Positions 1-51,245 of a DNA stretch of 64,000 nucleotides are shown here, one piece after another; position 1 is the stretch's first letter; each line of letters begins with the position of its first letter. The position numbers were made by a program, and so were the translations under genes. The notes under the pieces were generated by a model. That model searched no databases, was not told the DNA's origin, and saw only the letters and a list, made by a program, of their open reading frames with translations. The DNA is taken from positions 703,501 through 767,500 of the forward strand of contig JACEVL010004609.1 of the NCBI GenBank assembly GCA_020284085.1. Reading direction: 5' to 3'. Origin of the DNA: Aporrectodea caliginosa. Taxonomy: Eukaryota; Annelida; Clitellata; Crassiclitellata; Lumbricidae.

Positions 1-313
1 TACGTGTAATAATCTTTTTATAAAAGCAATTCATAATTATTACAGGAATGTACGAATGTTTACAGATAATTTTTCTCATCAACAGTTTGAGTTAGAATTT
101 CCAAGTTAGTCAAAGTCATAAATATACAGATATTCTGCCATAATAGTAATTACAAATATCAGCAACTTCTATACTATCGACGTCTAATGGACATGGCATC
201 CATTGATGAAGTACCAAAGTCAAGGTCAATACCCAGAGACTAAGTCCACTGAGACAGTGAGGCACTGAGGCAGCCTACGGTGAACCAACTAGTTCCATAT
301 GACCTAAGCATAC

Positions 314-35710
<35,397 letters not shown>

Positions 35711-36089
35711 CTTGACAAGCAGATTTACCGTCTGAAACACACATATACAAACGTTAGAGTTTATAGTCAGAGTCATCCCTTTTCTATAGCGATGCCATAC
35801 GTTTTGCATTTTCCAACACCCGCTCGTGGTCAGTCTCAACTGCGTTCGGGAAAGAGCTACTTCCTAGGGTAGTCCGGAAAGGCTGTGATTCGTAGAAGCA
35901 GTGCATATGTTAACGGGTTTGGACTACTGGGACAAAGTCTGCTACTCTACTTTCAATGTTATTGGAAACTAACATTGAGAGTAGAGTATTACTTGGGACA
36001 AATCACCCAAAATACTGGGACAAATCCTAAAACTAGGAAATTTGTCCCAGTAGGCCCTAGTTATACAGTTAAAATATGCACTGCGTAGA

Positions 36090-36270
36090 AGAACATTCGG
36101 TGCATCTGGCCCAACGGTTTGGAATGCTCTGCCCGTTGAACTCCGTGTTCCGGAACTTTCTGTCGAAAGCTTCAGGAAGAACTTAAAGACTTACCTGTTC
36201 ACGTCACCTGACAAAACAGATCTACTCTTAGCCGTCAGCCGCGTGTTGAGATACACTACCTTGCGCTATA
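36090..36270 (+). mobile_element. LINE C-terminal remnant with SINE-type tail
   Basis: The plus strand reads ASGPTVWNALPVELR...ESFRKNLKTYLF, the classic end of CR1/L2/jockey-type reverse transcriptases, followed by 'gcgctataaaaatcttc' and a microsatellite tail. Confidence 0.8.
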
Positions 36271-36281
36271 AAAATCTTCAT

Positions 36282-36456
<175 letters not shown>

Positions 36457-36489
36457 TCACAATACATATCCGACATCAGCTGCTACGGT

Positions 36490-36800
36490 TATCGGTTAGA
36501 TTAGATTAGAATAGATTAGATTGGATTAGTTAAGATTAGGTTAGGACTGGATTAGATTAAATCAGACGATAACAGGTTAGATTAAAATTAGTTTAGAATC
36601 GATTCTGTCAATGACTCAATATCATAATTATCAGATTGGATAAGAAAAGATAGAAACAGATCAGATTAGATTTTATCAATTTAGATTAGATTAAAATATC
36701 CGCTCACCTATTGCACATCTCCCGTTCAATTACTATCGGAATCGTGACGTGTCTTGGCGTGTCTTGACGTGTCTTGACGTGTCTTGACGTGACGCGCAGT
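36490..36800. repeat. (GATTA)n tract and 10-bp 'GTCTTGACGT' repeat
   Basis: Degenerate GATTAGATTA up to about 36,700, then four copies of tgtcttgacg at about 36,745-36,795. Confidence 0.75.
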
Positions 36801-36979
36801 CGCAGAAGTCAAGTAAGTCAAGATGAGAAGAAATGGACTTCAACGAGCAGAGTCCCGTCGCTTAGAAGCGATCGCTACAGGAGACCAATCTCTGAAAATG
36901 ATTCACATTTACCGTTGAATGTAAAAGATTTTTAAGTACTTTATTTTCTGGCTAGATTATTTATTTAGCCCTAGTTTAT

Positions 36980-37355
36980 TCTCCTTGCGACGCGGTGAAC
37001 GGTTCACCCTACGAGAGGCGCTTTACAAATGCTTAAATACGATACGATACCATACGATATGTATGTATGCATGCATGCATGTATGTATGTATGTATGTAT
37101 GTGTGTATGTATGTATGTATGTATGTATGTATGTATGCATGTAATATATGTATGTATGTATGTATGTAATGTATGTATGTATGTATGTAATGTATGTATG
37201 TATGTATGTATGTATGTATGTGTATGTATGTATGTATGTATGTATGTATGTATGTATGTATGTATGTATGTATGTATGTATGTATGTATGTATGTATGTA
37301 TGTATGTATGTATCCAAGTATGAATGCATGAATGTATGTAATGTATGTATGTATG
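36980..37355 (+). repeat. SINE tail with (ATGT)n array
   Basis: 'ggttcaccctacgagaggcg' plus a GATAC tail matches the end of the 20,430-21,035 element; a nearly perfect ATGT array of about 290 bp follows. Confidence 0.85.
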
Positions 37356-37359
37356 TGTG

Positions 37360-37615
37360 GTTCTGGTCTGGCTGTCACAGGCTGTTGTCTGGAAGGAGAA
37401 CTGTAAGCCTTTAAAAAATCCTCTGCGGTTGGTGTAACTGTGCTTACCAACCTGTTGGGTGAGATTCTTAACCAAAGCAAGACGGGCTGCTTGCGTCGCC
37501 AAACCTGCAGGCGCTCAGGGCAAGACCTATTCTTAAACTGAAGGAGGGCAGCCAGAAAGGCAACCTTAGGCATGCTTCAGCGACCCAGCTGTAAAAGAAA
37601 CCCCACTGCTTCACC
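37360..37615 (-). other. GC-rich block, possibly a SINE core or exon
   Basis: Much less AT-rich than its surroundings. The minus strand has an open frame starting MPKVAFLAALLQFKNRSCPE, and another frame is also open. Its 3' end on the minus strand runs straight into the (ATAC)n array, which is how a retroposed element would look. Function not known. Confidence 0.35.
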
Positions 37616-38273
37616 CACCCACCCTCACTCCCTCCATTCCGCCCCCACCGTCATCACGACTATAGCACTAACCGCAAAAAACGTTGCATGAAAAAACACA
37701 AAAGCCTACATTAGTCGGTTGGCGCATACATCCCGATACATGTATCTACCTACAGACGTGCATTCCATACACATGCATATACGTAACTGTATCATACGTG
37801 TGTAGTTTTGTGCGTGACTTTGGTTTCACTCCGAACCAGCAATTGACCTTATAATTATACTGACCTTATAATTATGAGTATTAGGGGGAAATGTCGAACG
37901 TGCTCTTGTCGTCTATAGGCCTACCAGGTCCGCAATATATGCCTCTCACTCTGTGCTAAAGCTGCTTTTATACCTTGATGCATGAAATCACATGCACTAG
38001 GGTTGACTATTGGTACTGCCATTTATGCGGCCTCTCTCTCTGTTTCTGTGTCTATCTCTGTTTATGTCCGTCTGTGTCTGTGTGTCTGTCTCTGTGTCTG
38101 TTTGTTTTTCTCGGTTAATCGTAAAACATGCATCATTTAAAAATATTTTATTCAGTCAACTCCTTGAAGCTGATAATTCAATGTTTGCCGCTATTAGGAA
38201 GAGGAAAGCTCAGAGGACCAAACAATTCGATCTAAACTTCTGGACCCAGTTGCTACCCTTGTTAAATTAAGGA

Positions 38274-38892
38274 CCACTGTAAATTTGTGGACGTTTACGT
38301 GAAAAGGGATCAGATGGTCGGTTTGGACTTATTGGCATTTCTAAAATGTTCAGAATGACCGTGAAATAAAGAATGAATCCGCGTCCTATCCAGCACATGT
38401 CTGTAGAAACCGGTAAACACAACAACCCAGAAAATGTTCATTTTGAGTAATTTGCGATGAAAGAATAGGGCCTACAATAACATGAAGTTGTAGGTTCTAA
38501 GGTTTCGCAACTACTACTGCATTGTCATGGAGTGTTATATATCATTAGAAGCCATTTCCTGTAAGCTTCACTATTATGTTGCTGCTGCTGAATCATCTGA
38601 CAAATAATTATGCAGTTTAGTCATGAAATAGGCCTAGACCCTACTATAAGTCTACTGTACCGAAAACAAATAATTGACATTTTTGTAAAGAAACACAAAA
38701 TTCATAAAAATCATAAAAAAAACTTTCATTTCAATGATATTGAACCTTATAGGTTAAGTACGTTGATAGCAGAATGTAACTAAATAAAAATCTCAAAATC
38801 ACAGATTCTCACAAAAACCACTTTTTTTTCTCTTACACTAAAATCGACAATCTGGACCCTTTACACGTAAACGTCCACATTTGCCATTATGG
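38274..38892. mobile_element. Element with 23-bp terminal inverted repeats
   Basis: GTGGACGTTTACGTGAAAAG at the left and its inverse CTTTACACGTAAACGTCCAC at the right, about 590 bp apart. No transposase frame inside; a non-autonomous DNA transposon. Outer limits are uncertain. Confidence 0.6.
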
Positions 38893-39359
38893 TTTACTTT
38901 GAATCAGGGAAGAGGTGCTATTTATTTGTGACAACAAAAACAAAGCCCTTTCACGGTTATTTCAGAAATATGTCGACGACCAAGAAACACTGGTGGAAAA
39001 TGTGTTTGATAAGTAAGTTGTCTAAGTAGACTTTGCTTCTTCAAAATGAAATTCCCGATAACAATGAAAGTCTAAACATTTACGGTTGCTTTAAAATAAT
39101 CGCCATGCAATGCTGCACCACAAAAACGCTGATGACCAGTTACGTTGTCAAGCAGAGGTATCAAATATTTCTGGCCCGTCGACGACGTTTCTCTAGCTCA
39201 CCGAACCTTGGCTAAAGACTACACAATTTGAGAATAAAAGTTCAAATTTGTCCCTTTTAAATTTTAAGGCTTTACGAGTTTTATTTCATGTTCCTCACTG
39301 ATAATGAAGATCAAAATTATATTTATAAGCCTAATTTTACTGTTTGTATCCTAAAAATT

Positions 39360-40000
39360 GCACCATGTAAGAATTAGTCTTGCAAAAAATTTATCAGGAC
39401 GGGCTCACCGAGCTCCCTCTCAGATCCCTACCCCAATTTTGCTCAGGCGCCTTCGGCACCCTGGCCCGCCACTTGCTGGAAAATATTGTCAATGGCCCGC
39501 GATTAAAAACGGTTTGTCACTCCTGCGTTACAAGGTATCGGCTGACCTTATTCGGCATGTGGATCCGAAAGCGGTTGTATGCTCTAATTTCCCTCGTTGT
39601 AGTAAAATTGTAAGCTCCAATTTCCCTCATTATAATTGCAATTGCAAGCTTTAATTTCCATCGTTTAATATAATTGTAAGCTCCAATTACCCTAATTATA
39701 AAAAAATTGCAATTGTAAGCTCTACCTCTGAGGAAGCCTGTGCCTGTCCAACGCCAGAATAAAGGAGGAGGGTTCTGCGGTGAGCTTGCAACCCACCCAG
39801 GTAAAAAATAACAGCTAGCAACAGAAACAATGCAGAAGATTCATTGACAAGGAAGAATGCAGAAAATGCGTTGCCCCATGTGCAGTCCTGCACGGGAAAG
39901 ACTAAGGTCTAAGGTCTAAGGTCTAAGATAAGCTCTAATTTCCCTCATTATAATTGCAATGGTAAGCTCTAATTTCCCTTCTTGTAGGCTAACTGTAGTT
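39360..40000. other. Mixed repeats, no gene supported
   Basis: A GC-richer 200-bp block (39,395-39,560, open in two frames, unrecognised) is followed by repeated 'attgtaagctctaatttccctc' units at 39,605-39,720 and 39,930-39,990. Confidence 0.45.
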
Positions 40001-40084
40001 GTATCGCAACTTTGTAAACCCATTGCTCGAAAAGAATAATCAAAGGCGCTCTCGTATTCGTATATTGTAAACTCCAACTTTATA

Positions 40085-40285
40085 GGGCGCTGCTTTAGAG
40101 CTAAACCCTGGGCACCAGGTTTTCACGAACGCTGTTTCGTATCATGGGGGTTGTTCATACAGCGGTGTCCAGGGGACGTACAAGACCGGTTGCCAGAGAG
40201 ACCAGAGATAGAAAAGAGGTCATGCATTCACATTTTAATGAGCCTCTCTGATTCAGCAGCAAAAATTCACTTGAATGGCAAACAT
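40085..40285 (-). mobile_element. SINE family B copy, minus
   Basis: Same extended structure as 33,955-34,140. Confidence 0.65.
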
Positions 40286-40734
40286 AAAAAGCTTAGTTTC
40301 GCTTCAAATCAAAGCTTTCCGAATGCAGTGATCGTAGGCCTAACTGTAATCTGTAATTTGCCACGCTTAGGTTGAAATAATCAGCATATTCGTAGGTTAA
40401 AATTTAGACTGAAATTAGAATAAAATTACACTAAATAGACTAAAATTAAACTAAAATTAAATTAAAATTAGATTAAATTAGACTAAATTGGAAAACTGGT
40501 TTAGTGGGCAAAGTTTAATGAAAGTTCAATGCTGCTCAAAAATGTGAAACGTGATTGATACAAGTAACGTAAAGATATTCGCGTGATTTATATAGCGCCA
40601 GTTTAAAACCTGCTCCAAATTTTTAATTAATAATAATTAAGTACGTTAGCAAGTACGTAAGCGAGCCAGTCCGTATGTATACGAGTAAGTGAAGAAGTAG
40701 AACTGATCATTAGCAGTAGAGATCACCTTGGATC

Positions 40735-40930
40735 ATTATTATTTAATTATTACGCATTTATTAAGCACCGCTATCTCATGATCAAGCATCAATCGATGGT
40801 GCTGAGCAGTTGTGAGTGAAGGACTTGCTCAAGGTCCCTACACAGTAACCATTTCAAAGGATGAGATTCGAACCCGTACACTCCCTCCTATAAGGCGAGC
40901 GCTCTAACCAATCGGCTACCTTGTCCCAAT
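40735..40930 (-). mobile_element. SINE family A, best copy
   Basis: The minus strand starts GGTAGCCGATTGGTTAGAGC, then GCTCGCCTTATAGG, B-box GGGTTCGAATC, then 'ccatcgattgatgcttgatcat' and an AAT-rich 3' end. Confidence 0.75.
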
Positions 40931-41144
40931 AAGGCTAAAGTCAAGTAGGGTCATCTGCCATTTATTAATTAACCGGCTCTATATAATTATATAGGAACGT
41001 ACGTCAATAATCGTCCAGCGCTGCGGGATATAACGGCTAACGAGTAAAAACTCATTCAGCACAAAATTCATATAGAGCCTCTGGACTGATGAAAATCGCA
41101 TGGTCAAGTGCACGCAGCCAAACCTAGTGAACCGATCATTATAA

Positions 41145-41535
41145 CGTTACGTAACATACCATTACATAGCGTAACATACCATTACATAGCGTAACATACC
41201 ATTACATAACGTAACATACCATTACATAGCATAACATGTAAAGAGGCGCTATATAAGAGGCGCTTCTGAGTAGCTTCTTGAAGAGGCGCTATATAAATGC
41301 TCTGAATGAATGAGTGAATGAATGAACATACCATTACATAACGTAACATACCATTATAAAACGTAACATACCATTACATACCGTAGCATTCCATTACATA
41401 ACGTGACATACCATTATAAAACGTAACATACCATTACACACCGTCGCATTCCATTACATAACGTGACATACCATTATAAAACGTAACATACCATTACATA
41501 CCGTAGCATATCATTACATCACACAGCACACCATA
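41145..41535. repeat. 20-bp minisatellite 'CGTAACATACCATTACATAG'
   Basis: At least 14 imperfect copies, interrupted at 41,240-41,330 by a doubled 'gaggcgctatataa' SINE tail. Confidence 0.85.
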
Positions 41536-41574
41536 ACATTTCACGACACAAGAAACTATGGTGATCGTAATTGA

Positions 41575-41890
41575 TAATCTATAGGCCTAATATAGCGCCA
41601 CTTCAAGACCTAACACAACCAAACCACGATCGAACAAAATTCATTCATTCTGAGAATTTATATAGCGCCTTTTCAGGATATCTACTCAGAGGCGGTCTCT
41701 TCGCTAGCCTATGTGGCTTTAAGTGTCATTACGAACGAAAATATTGCATCAGTTAGCAAAACAATGCACAGTAAGCTAGAAGAGTCACCAGTGGAGGACC
41801 CACGCACACACGTGGAACCAACCAACGGATTTTAAAGAATGGTCTACAAGCGTCTGCGGAAAAGAGGCAACAGAGTTACAGAAGACATGA
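41575..41890. repeat. Dispersed repeat D, interrupted copy
   Basis: Matches 28,495-28,640 on both sides of a younger insertion at about 41,640-41,760 that starts 'cattctgagaatttatatagcgcc'. Confidence 0.5.
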
Positions 41891-41899
41891 TAACGTAAC

Positions 41900-42700
41900 A
41901 ACAGTTACTGAACACAGCATCACATGATATGACACAATGCAACAACACTTTCAATAACACAACAGGACATAACATGAAACAATGAAACAAATAGAACAAC
42001 AGCATAACATAAGATAAAACAGCATAACATGAGTTTTACGTATGGCGAAACTAAATCAGCTTTTTACAGCGAGGCGATAGGCATCACTGGACTTGAAGCA
42101 AGAAAGCTCAAGCAAGTTCTGGATGAATAGCTGCAGCCATTAAATAATATCTCATCGCAACAGCTAAACAAACTGCCAAGTAACAGCCCGCAGGTCCCTC
42201 CGACAAGGTTGTTGGCGAACAATTAATTAATACCAAGCTCAATCCTTCTTTGTTCAATAATTTTAATAATAATAAGCTGACTAAAAGTGGGCGAGAAACG
42301 TCGAGGAGTGAATGACCGTTGTATGTCAATAATTGTGGACCCTCCATTTGGAATGGGTTCCACTAGAGCTGCCTCGTAACAATAAGCCAACATTCGTAAG
42401 TTGCTCAAACCTAATTATTTAGCCGTATTTGCAGGGCTGAATAGAGTGAGTATGAGTAGATCACTTGAAGGGGTGCTATAAAATGTTCAGAATGAATTAA
42501 TATGTACGTAAGTAAGTATATGGGCACTTACTAAAACGCCATTCAAGTACCTCTAGATATTAGTCACGACCAACAGAGTCTAAGCCGGTCAGGTTAAGAA
42601 AAGATCACGAGGCTTTGTATAACTACTCTGAGGTTAAGTCTTTTACAAGGCCTGTATTTTATTATTTGCTCCTGCTCTTAAGGCTCGTTTACGATCACCG
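41900..42700. other. No gene recognised
   Basis: AT-rich sequence with repeated 'acataac' words up to 42,030, then apparently unique sequence with a SINE-tail-like 'ggggtgctataaaatgttcagaatgaa' at 42,470. Short open frames lack coding features. Confidence 0.5.
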
Positions 42701-42719
42701 TGGTAGTCATTGTCAGTAT

Positions 42720-42980
42720 GAGAATCATCACTGTCATCATCATGATTTTCATCATCACTATCATGATCATCATCATCAGTATTTTCAGCAACAATAGCAG
42801 CAAAATTTACATCATTATCATCATCATCGTCATCATCATCATCTTCTTCTTCTAGTTCTTCATTCATATTCATCTTCGTTAGCAGTACTCAGTACAACAA
42901 CATCAACATCACGTTGCAGCCACCAATAATAATAACATCATCATCGTCGTCGTCGTCGTCATCATCATTAACAACAACAA
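42720..42980. repeat. (ATC)n microsatellite
   Basis: ATC/CATCAT array with CAGCAA and GTC islands. Confidence 0.85.
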
Positions 42981-43186
42981 CAGCACATCATGGTGCTCGT
43001 TGTCATCGTTACCATCATCGTCATTGTCATCAGTAGCAGTAGGGAAGGGGTATATTATGTGCACCAACAGTCAACCACTGTTACATTGGCAGAAATCATT
43101 CGCAGACGAATAGAGAAACCTTTTCAGAAACAGAGAGGCCAAAGAAGACGAAGCCAAGCACCTGCTATAAAGGCAACACCATCCAA

Positions 43187-43345
43187 TGATAAGGTCAGGG
43201 GCTACGCAACAGATGGTTGACTGGTAATACACAGGCACGAAGAACAAAAGGACGCGGGTTCGATACCCGCTAGCAGCATAGAGCTGACTCAGGACGCGGG
43301 TTCGATTCAGCCGTCCACTCCCAGAGGGCGATGGTAAAATGAGCA
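43187..43345 (+). mobile_element. SINE family C copy with duplicated B-box segment
   Basis: 'gacgcgggttcgatacccgc' and, 45 bp later, 'gacgcgggttcgattcagcc': the B-box block is present twice. Ends at the (ATA)n array. Confidence 0.7.
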
Positions 43346-43349
43346 GCAG

Positions 43350-43523
<174 letters not shown>

Positions 43524-43614
43524 CTTCATTTATTGATTCAAACTTACATGAACGCAGTATGATTACAAGTCATAGTATAAACGGATGATTTATAAGTTAT
43601 TACAGGAGTTGAAT

Positions 43615-43915
43615 TTAACTTTTTGGCAGCCATGCAAGACGTCCATCTGTCCTAATGCTCATTTTACCAACGCCATCTGGCGAATGAAAGGCTGAGTCAA
43701 CCTTTGGGAGGGTAGCGGGAATCGATCCCGCGTCCGTGCTGATCTTCTGCTCTTCGTGCCAGAGTGTTACCATGCCCCTAAAACCCCTCCGGATCGGCGC
43801 CCAACAGGTTGCCATACAGTTATAAAATCGACTCTTGTTTAACTTGCTATCACGTGTTCCTACTATTTCATGTAATCATACTGCAGTTTGTCCGTTTTAA
43901 TTGAATAAACGAACA
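43615..43915 (-). mobile_element. SINE family C copy, minus
   Basis: The minus strand has CATGGTAACACTCTGGCACG, B-box GCGGGATCGATTCCC, then the shared body 'ggttgactcagcctttcatt'. The 'gaataaacgaacat' typical of the 3' end is found at the plus-strand right side, so two copies may face each other. Confidence 0.6.
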
Positions 43916-44452
43916 TCATAGCAACAAAAATAATAATAACAGAACAACAATGACAATAGCTGTAGAAGCAACAGTGACATTAGTATCGTGAACAACAGAA
44001 TGGAAAGCTATTATCACCAGCAGCAACTACTTTTGGCTTCAATGAAATCACGGGCGACTGATTCGTATCGAATTAATGTGCGTCACTCTGCTCTGTGTGT
44101 GCGTAGAGCCTGTAATTGAACCACAGCGATTTCCAACCCACTTCGCGGACACCGTGCATGTAACGATTCCGGACACTTGCGTCTGCCAGAAGCAGTAGAA
44201 CTATCACAGAGTTAGCTCCTATTTCTACTTTGTCATAGAACTATGTTGGGATCGGGAGCATAAGCTGCGAAGTATAGAAGGGAAGTCTTGTGATGCACTG
44301 GCTCCCCGTGTCAAAGACCACTCTGCGGTTCGTCCAATGATAGATAGACAGATAGACAGAAATATAGATATATAAATTGATATATATTATATAGATAAAT
44401 AGATAGATAACTGAAACATGCCTATAGATGATGCGGACTCTCACCTGAGAAG

Positions 44453-44827
44453 ATGCTCCGTCAGTCTCTGAATCCGGCAGCGGCGGACAAACGAACGAAG
44501 GCCCAGCAGGTCCTGTTCGACTACGCTCCTTCGCTCGGATCGTCCGTTCCTCACCCGACTCAGCGATCTGTGCCACTCGACTCCGCTGCTCAGACCGTCC
44601 TGAGGAGTCTTCGATGCTTCGGTCGTCTGTCACGGGGGCTCCTGGTGCCGCTTGAGCGACCAGCCATGAAGACGACCGCCGCCGCCCTCCCCCGGCAACT
44701 GGTCGGTCGGTCTTCTCCGGGCGGACGGCAGCGGCGCGAGAGGCATACCTTGTTCAACAAGTTCTACCGACAACACAAGCTGCTCACGCATGCTTGCCTG
44801 CATATCGCAAGATACGACGCCACCTAG
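44453..44827. other. GC- and CpG-rich open block, possible exon(s)
   Basis: About 375 bp, much richer in G+C than anything within several kb. On the minus strand a frame stays open from about 44,745 to a strong donor-like CAG|GTGAGAGT at 44,453 (ending ...PPLPDSETDGASSQ), with no clear start or acceptor. On the plus strand a frame of 124 codons (MLRQSLNPAAADKRT...) is also open. I recognise neither protein. It may be a first exon or CpG-type promoter on the minus strand, or just GC-rich repeat. Confidence 0.35.
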
Positions 44828-44919
44828 CCGCTATTTTTGGAACATACGACGACGGACATTTCTTACGCCATCGACTGCAGCGCCAGCCATGCATACATTC
44901 ATGCACGGATACATTATAC

Positions 44920-44936
44920 ATACACATATACATATA

Positions 44937-44983
<47 letters not shown>

Positions 44984-45170
44984 GTGTGTATTATACGCGA
45001 CACCTTAGAGAAATATATATTTGGCGTGGTTACTGCTTGCAGCTTAAATGCTGCCGTCAACTTTCACTGAACCTGAGGGATTACTAATGCATAAGTAGTT
45101 ATACTGTATATATATATGTATATATATATAGCTATTATATATATAGCTATATATATAAATATGTATGTAT
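44920..45170. repeat. (TA)n / (CATA)n tracts
   Basis: Dinucleotide TA array at 44,930-44,980 and again at 45,105-45,160. Confidence 0.85.
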
Positions 45171-45849
45171 GTAGCTATATGAAGTTGGATCACAGTTTTT
45201 GTGTGTATGATAATAAGTAATTTGTAAGAAAGCTTTCATGGTGCATAAATCATTTCTGAATCTATTGGAACACCTTTTGCATGGTGCTGAGAAATTTCGT
45301 AGATCTACATTAAGTGACATTGTTCCATTGCAATGTAACTGTTGGCAGTTCCTCGCCAGCATTTCTATGAGCGTAAGATGGGATCACATGGGTCCCGCCT
45401 GTGAATATGGGTCCCATATGGGTTCCATCATCCACGTGGGCGGGCAGGCAGGGTCAGAGTTCGATATGGGAAGAGTGAGCACAGATACAGCTGGAACAGT
45501 AAGGCGGAGTTTCCCACGATTCAACAGCCAGACACGTTGTCTGTTCCGATTGGTCAATTTGGTTGAAGATAAGAAAAACCAACTTATCTTTAGCACACCT
45601 GATACGAAATCTATATCTCCACACCGTGAAATAATACTACAGACGGTTTAACAAGAGGACAAATAGACAGACACAGGGACAGACATACATGCACACCTTT
45701 AGACATACACGAACATACAATGGGCGAACGTACCCATACAACCGCACGGAATGATGACGTTCTAGGTTTTTGTATGCTTATCTCAAAATCATTGTAAAGC
45801 CAACGATCTGCTTAAGAATGTGAACTCGTGACTGTTGGTTTTCTCTTAC

Positions 45850-46049
45850 AACAATCGACCTTTGCATCATTTTAATAGCGCTAGAGTATTTTAGACGGTA
45901 GCGTACGCTATATACCTCAAGAATTTACGGTATTTTACAATCCTAAACGTAATTTAACTCTGATACGCATTTTACAAATCAATTTCGCAAGGATAGACGT
46001 TAAATAAAGTCATTCAGGAAGAAATAAAGAGAAACGTTGACGAATGGTC
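45850..46049 (+). promoter_or_regulatory. Presumed 5' flank of paralogue 1
   Basis: AT-rich; no clear TATA box or initiator can be assigned. Listed only because transcription must begin in or upstream of it. Confidence 0.2.
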
Positions 46050-49245
<3,196 letters not shown>

Positions 49246-49399
49246 AGGATGCTATACTGGAAAAGAAGCGACAGACTGGAACGAGATTCTATCTTTGCAT
49301 TGGAAATTTATTGATCGTTTAATTTCAAAATGAAAGGATTGTTGTAAACTAGTATCAGCATCATTTTATTATTACAAGTGTAAAATAGTGTTAGTATTA

Positions 49400-49474
49400 G
49401 TTGCTGTTGTAACAGCAACAACAACAACAATAATAATTATAAAAATAATAATAATAATAATAATGATAATGATG

Positions 49475-49525
<51 letters not shown>

Positions 49526-49583
49526 TTAGTAGTAGTAGCACCATTAGCACCAGCAGCAGCAGCAGCAGTATTAGTAGTAGTAG

Positions 49584-49617
<34 letters not shown>

Positions 49618-49740
49618 AATAATAATAATAATAATAAAAACAGTAATAACAGTAATAATAATAGTAATGTTATTATAATAATAGTAATAATAATAATAAT
49701 AACAGCAGCAGCAGCAGCAACAGCAACAATAATAATACCC
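49400..49740. repeat. Mixed (AAT)n, (AGT)n, (CAG)n, (GAT)n tract
   Basis: Several trinucleotide arrays joined, directly downstream of paralogue 1. Confidence 0.9.
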
Positions 49741-50238
49741 GTAACAGCTACTTGCATCATTTTATATTCTTAAATAATATAAATAAAAATCGTCATTATC
49801 ACATTAATAATAATAATTTTGATCCTTATAAAAGAAAGAAGAATTACTGTTTTTCTCCTCTGGTTCTGATTGAGAGCTCAGCGTTTCGTTGCCGGTCTTT
49901 TCCACAGTAAAAAGTAGGCCTACTTTCCATAAGCCAAAACTAAACGAGTATACAGCTATCGCTCCAAATCTAGTTTCTTATCTCCAGACAGTTTCTAAAT
50001 CCCTTAGAATCATAATATTATGCACACAAAGGCGTAAGTTTGTCCTACAAAGTGGTAGGGTCGAATGCCGCTTCTACCTCCCTCCAAATTCCATCTACTT
50101 TTTTCTTCCTAAAATAACGCTGCCACGTTTCAAATAGTATTTCAGCACTGCAGGGCCAAAAGGTGGCGGTGACTGTCACCATCGTGACAGTACGCAGTTA
50201 CGGAGCGACAGAAAAAAGTAGTAGAAAAGTCCTATTTT

Positions 50239-50629
50239 TATCCATCTAGTTTAACTTGCAGGTTGCTTGATTGCTTGGTTGAGCCACAGGCTAAAAAGTC
50301 AAATCTTGCGACGACTAGTTCGATCACTTACAATCATTCAATCGTCGTGAAACTTGGCAGACAGACTCGCCCTCTCACACACTTCATTCTATCAAAATTT
50401 CAGCTCCCCCAAAAAAGGCTAGCTTATAGAATCGGGGACTAAACTTTTCGAATCTGGGAATCCCCTTTTCCGAAACGCAGCGTTGCCATTGGCCAGCGTT
50501 GCCATTGGCTGCAACAGAAACGGGCGCGCTGCATCATTAAACGGACGCTATGTTGTAAAATGAACGCGGACTATATATTTGTAGAGGTAACTGCTTCATA
50601 AGACGCATTATAGGATACTAGATGGATAT
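50239..50629. mobile_element. MITE copy 1 with TATCCATCTAGT inverted ends
   Basis: Starts TATCCATCTAGTTTAAC and ends ACTAGATGGATA. Interior has 'gcgttgccattggc' twice. No coding capacity. Nearly identical to copy 2 just downstream. Confidence 0.8.
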
Positions 50630-50664
50630 AGTAAAAAACTTTGTTTTTACGGGCTGTATTTTAT

Positions 50665-51044
50665 TATCCATCTAGTTTAACTTGCAGGAATCTTGATTGA
50701 GCCACAGGCTAAAAAGTCAAATCTTGCGACGACTAGTTCGATCACTTACAATCATTCAATCGTCGTGAAACTTGGCAGATAGACTCGCCCTCGCACACAC
50801 TTCATTCTATAAAATTTCAGCTCTCCCAAAAAGGCTAGCTTATAGAATCGGGGACTCAACTTTTCGAATCGGGGAATCCCCTTTTCCGAAACGCAGCGTT
50901 GCCATTGGCCAGCGTTGCCATTGGCTGCAACAGAAACGGGCGCGCTGCATCATTAAACGGACGATATGTTGTAAAATGAACGCGGACTATATATTTGTAG
51001 AGGTAACTGCTTCGTAAGACGCATTATAGGATACTAGATGGATA
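50665..51044. mobile_element. MITE copy 2, tandem duplicate
   Basis: Same ends and interior as copy 1. The 35 bases after the right end ('gtaaaaaactttgtttttac' and on) are also repeated, so the pair arose by tandem duplication of a unit of about 426 bp rather than by two insertions. Confidence 0.82.
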
Positions 51045-51169
51045 TAGTAAAAAACTTTGTTTTTACGGGCTGTATTTTATTATAAATGATTTGCCGCATC
51101 TTGATCGTGTGAATCAATGAGAATTTATCGGAACTGTTTCGTCCTTATACCTATTTGCCATTACAGGAT

Positions 51170-51245
51170 GCGGCAAATCGCTCGCGAATAAGCTGGTACC
51201 CTGCGACTGGTTTTCGAGTGGCGCTGTAGAAGTTTGGAATTACAT
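51170..51245 (+). mobile_element. SINE family B fragment
   Basis: 'cgcgaataagctggtaccct' core and 'gcgctgtagaagtttgg' end. Confidence 0.6.

Noticed and set aside
240..313. C-terminal end of the collagen (MLRSYGTSWFTVG... then stop)
   Set aside because: The sequence after 314 lacks Gly-X-Y and follows a good donor with the same phase as all other exons, so it is intron. Retention as a true C-terminus cannot be fully excluded without RNA data.
40850..40930. tRNA gene on the minus strand
   Set aside because: Head of SINE family A; no acceptor stem, and copies with the same body occur at four other places.
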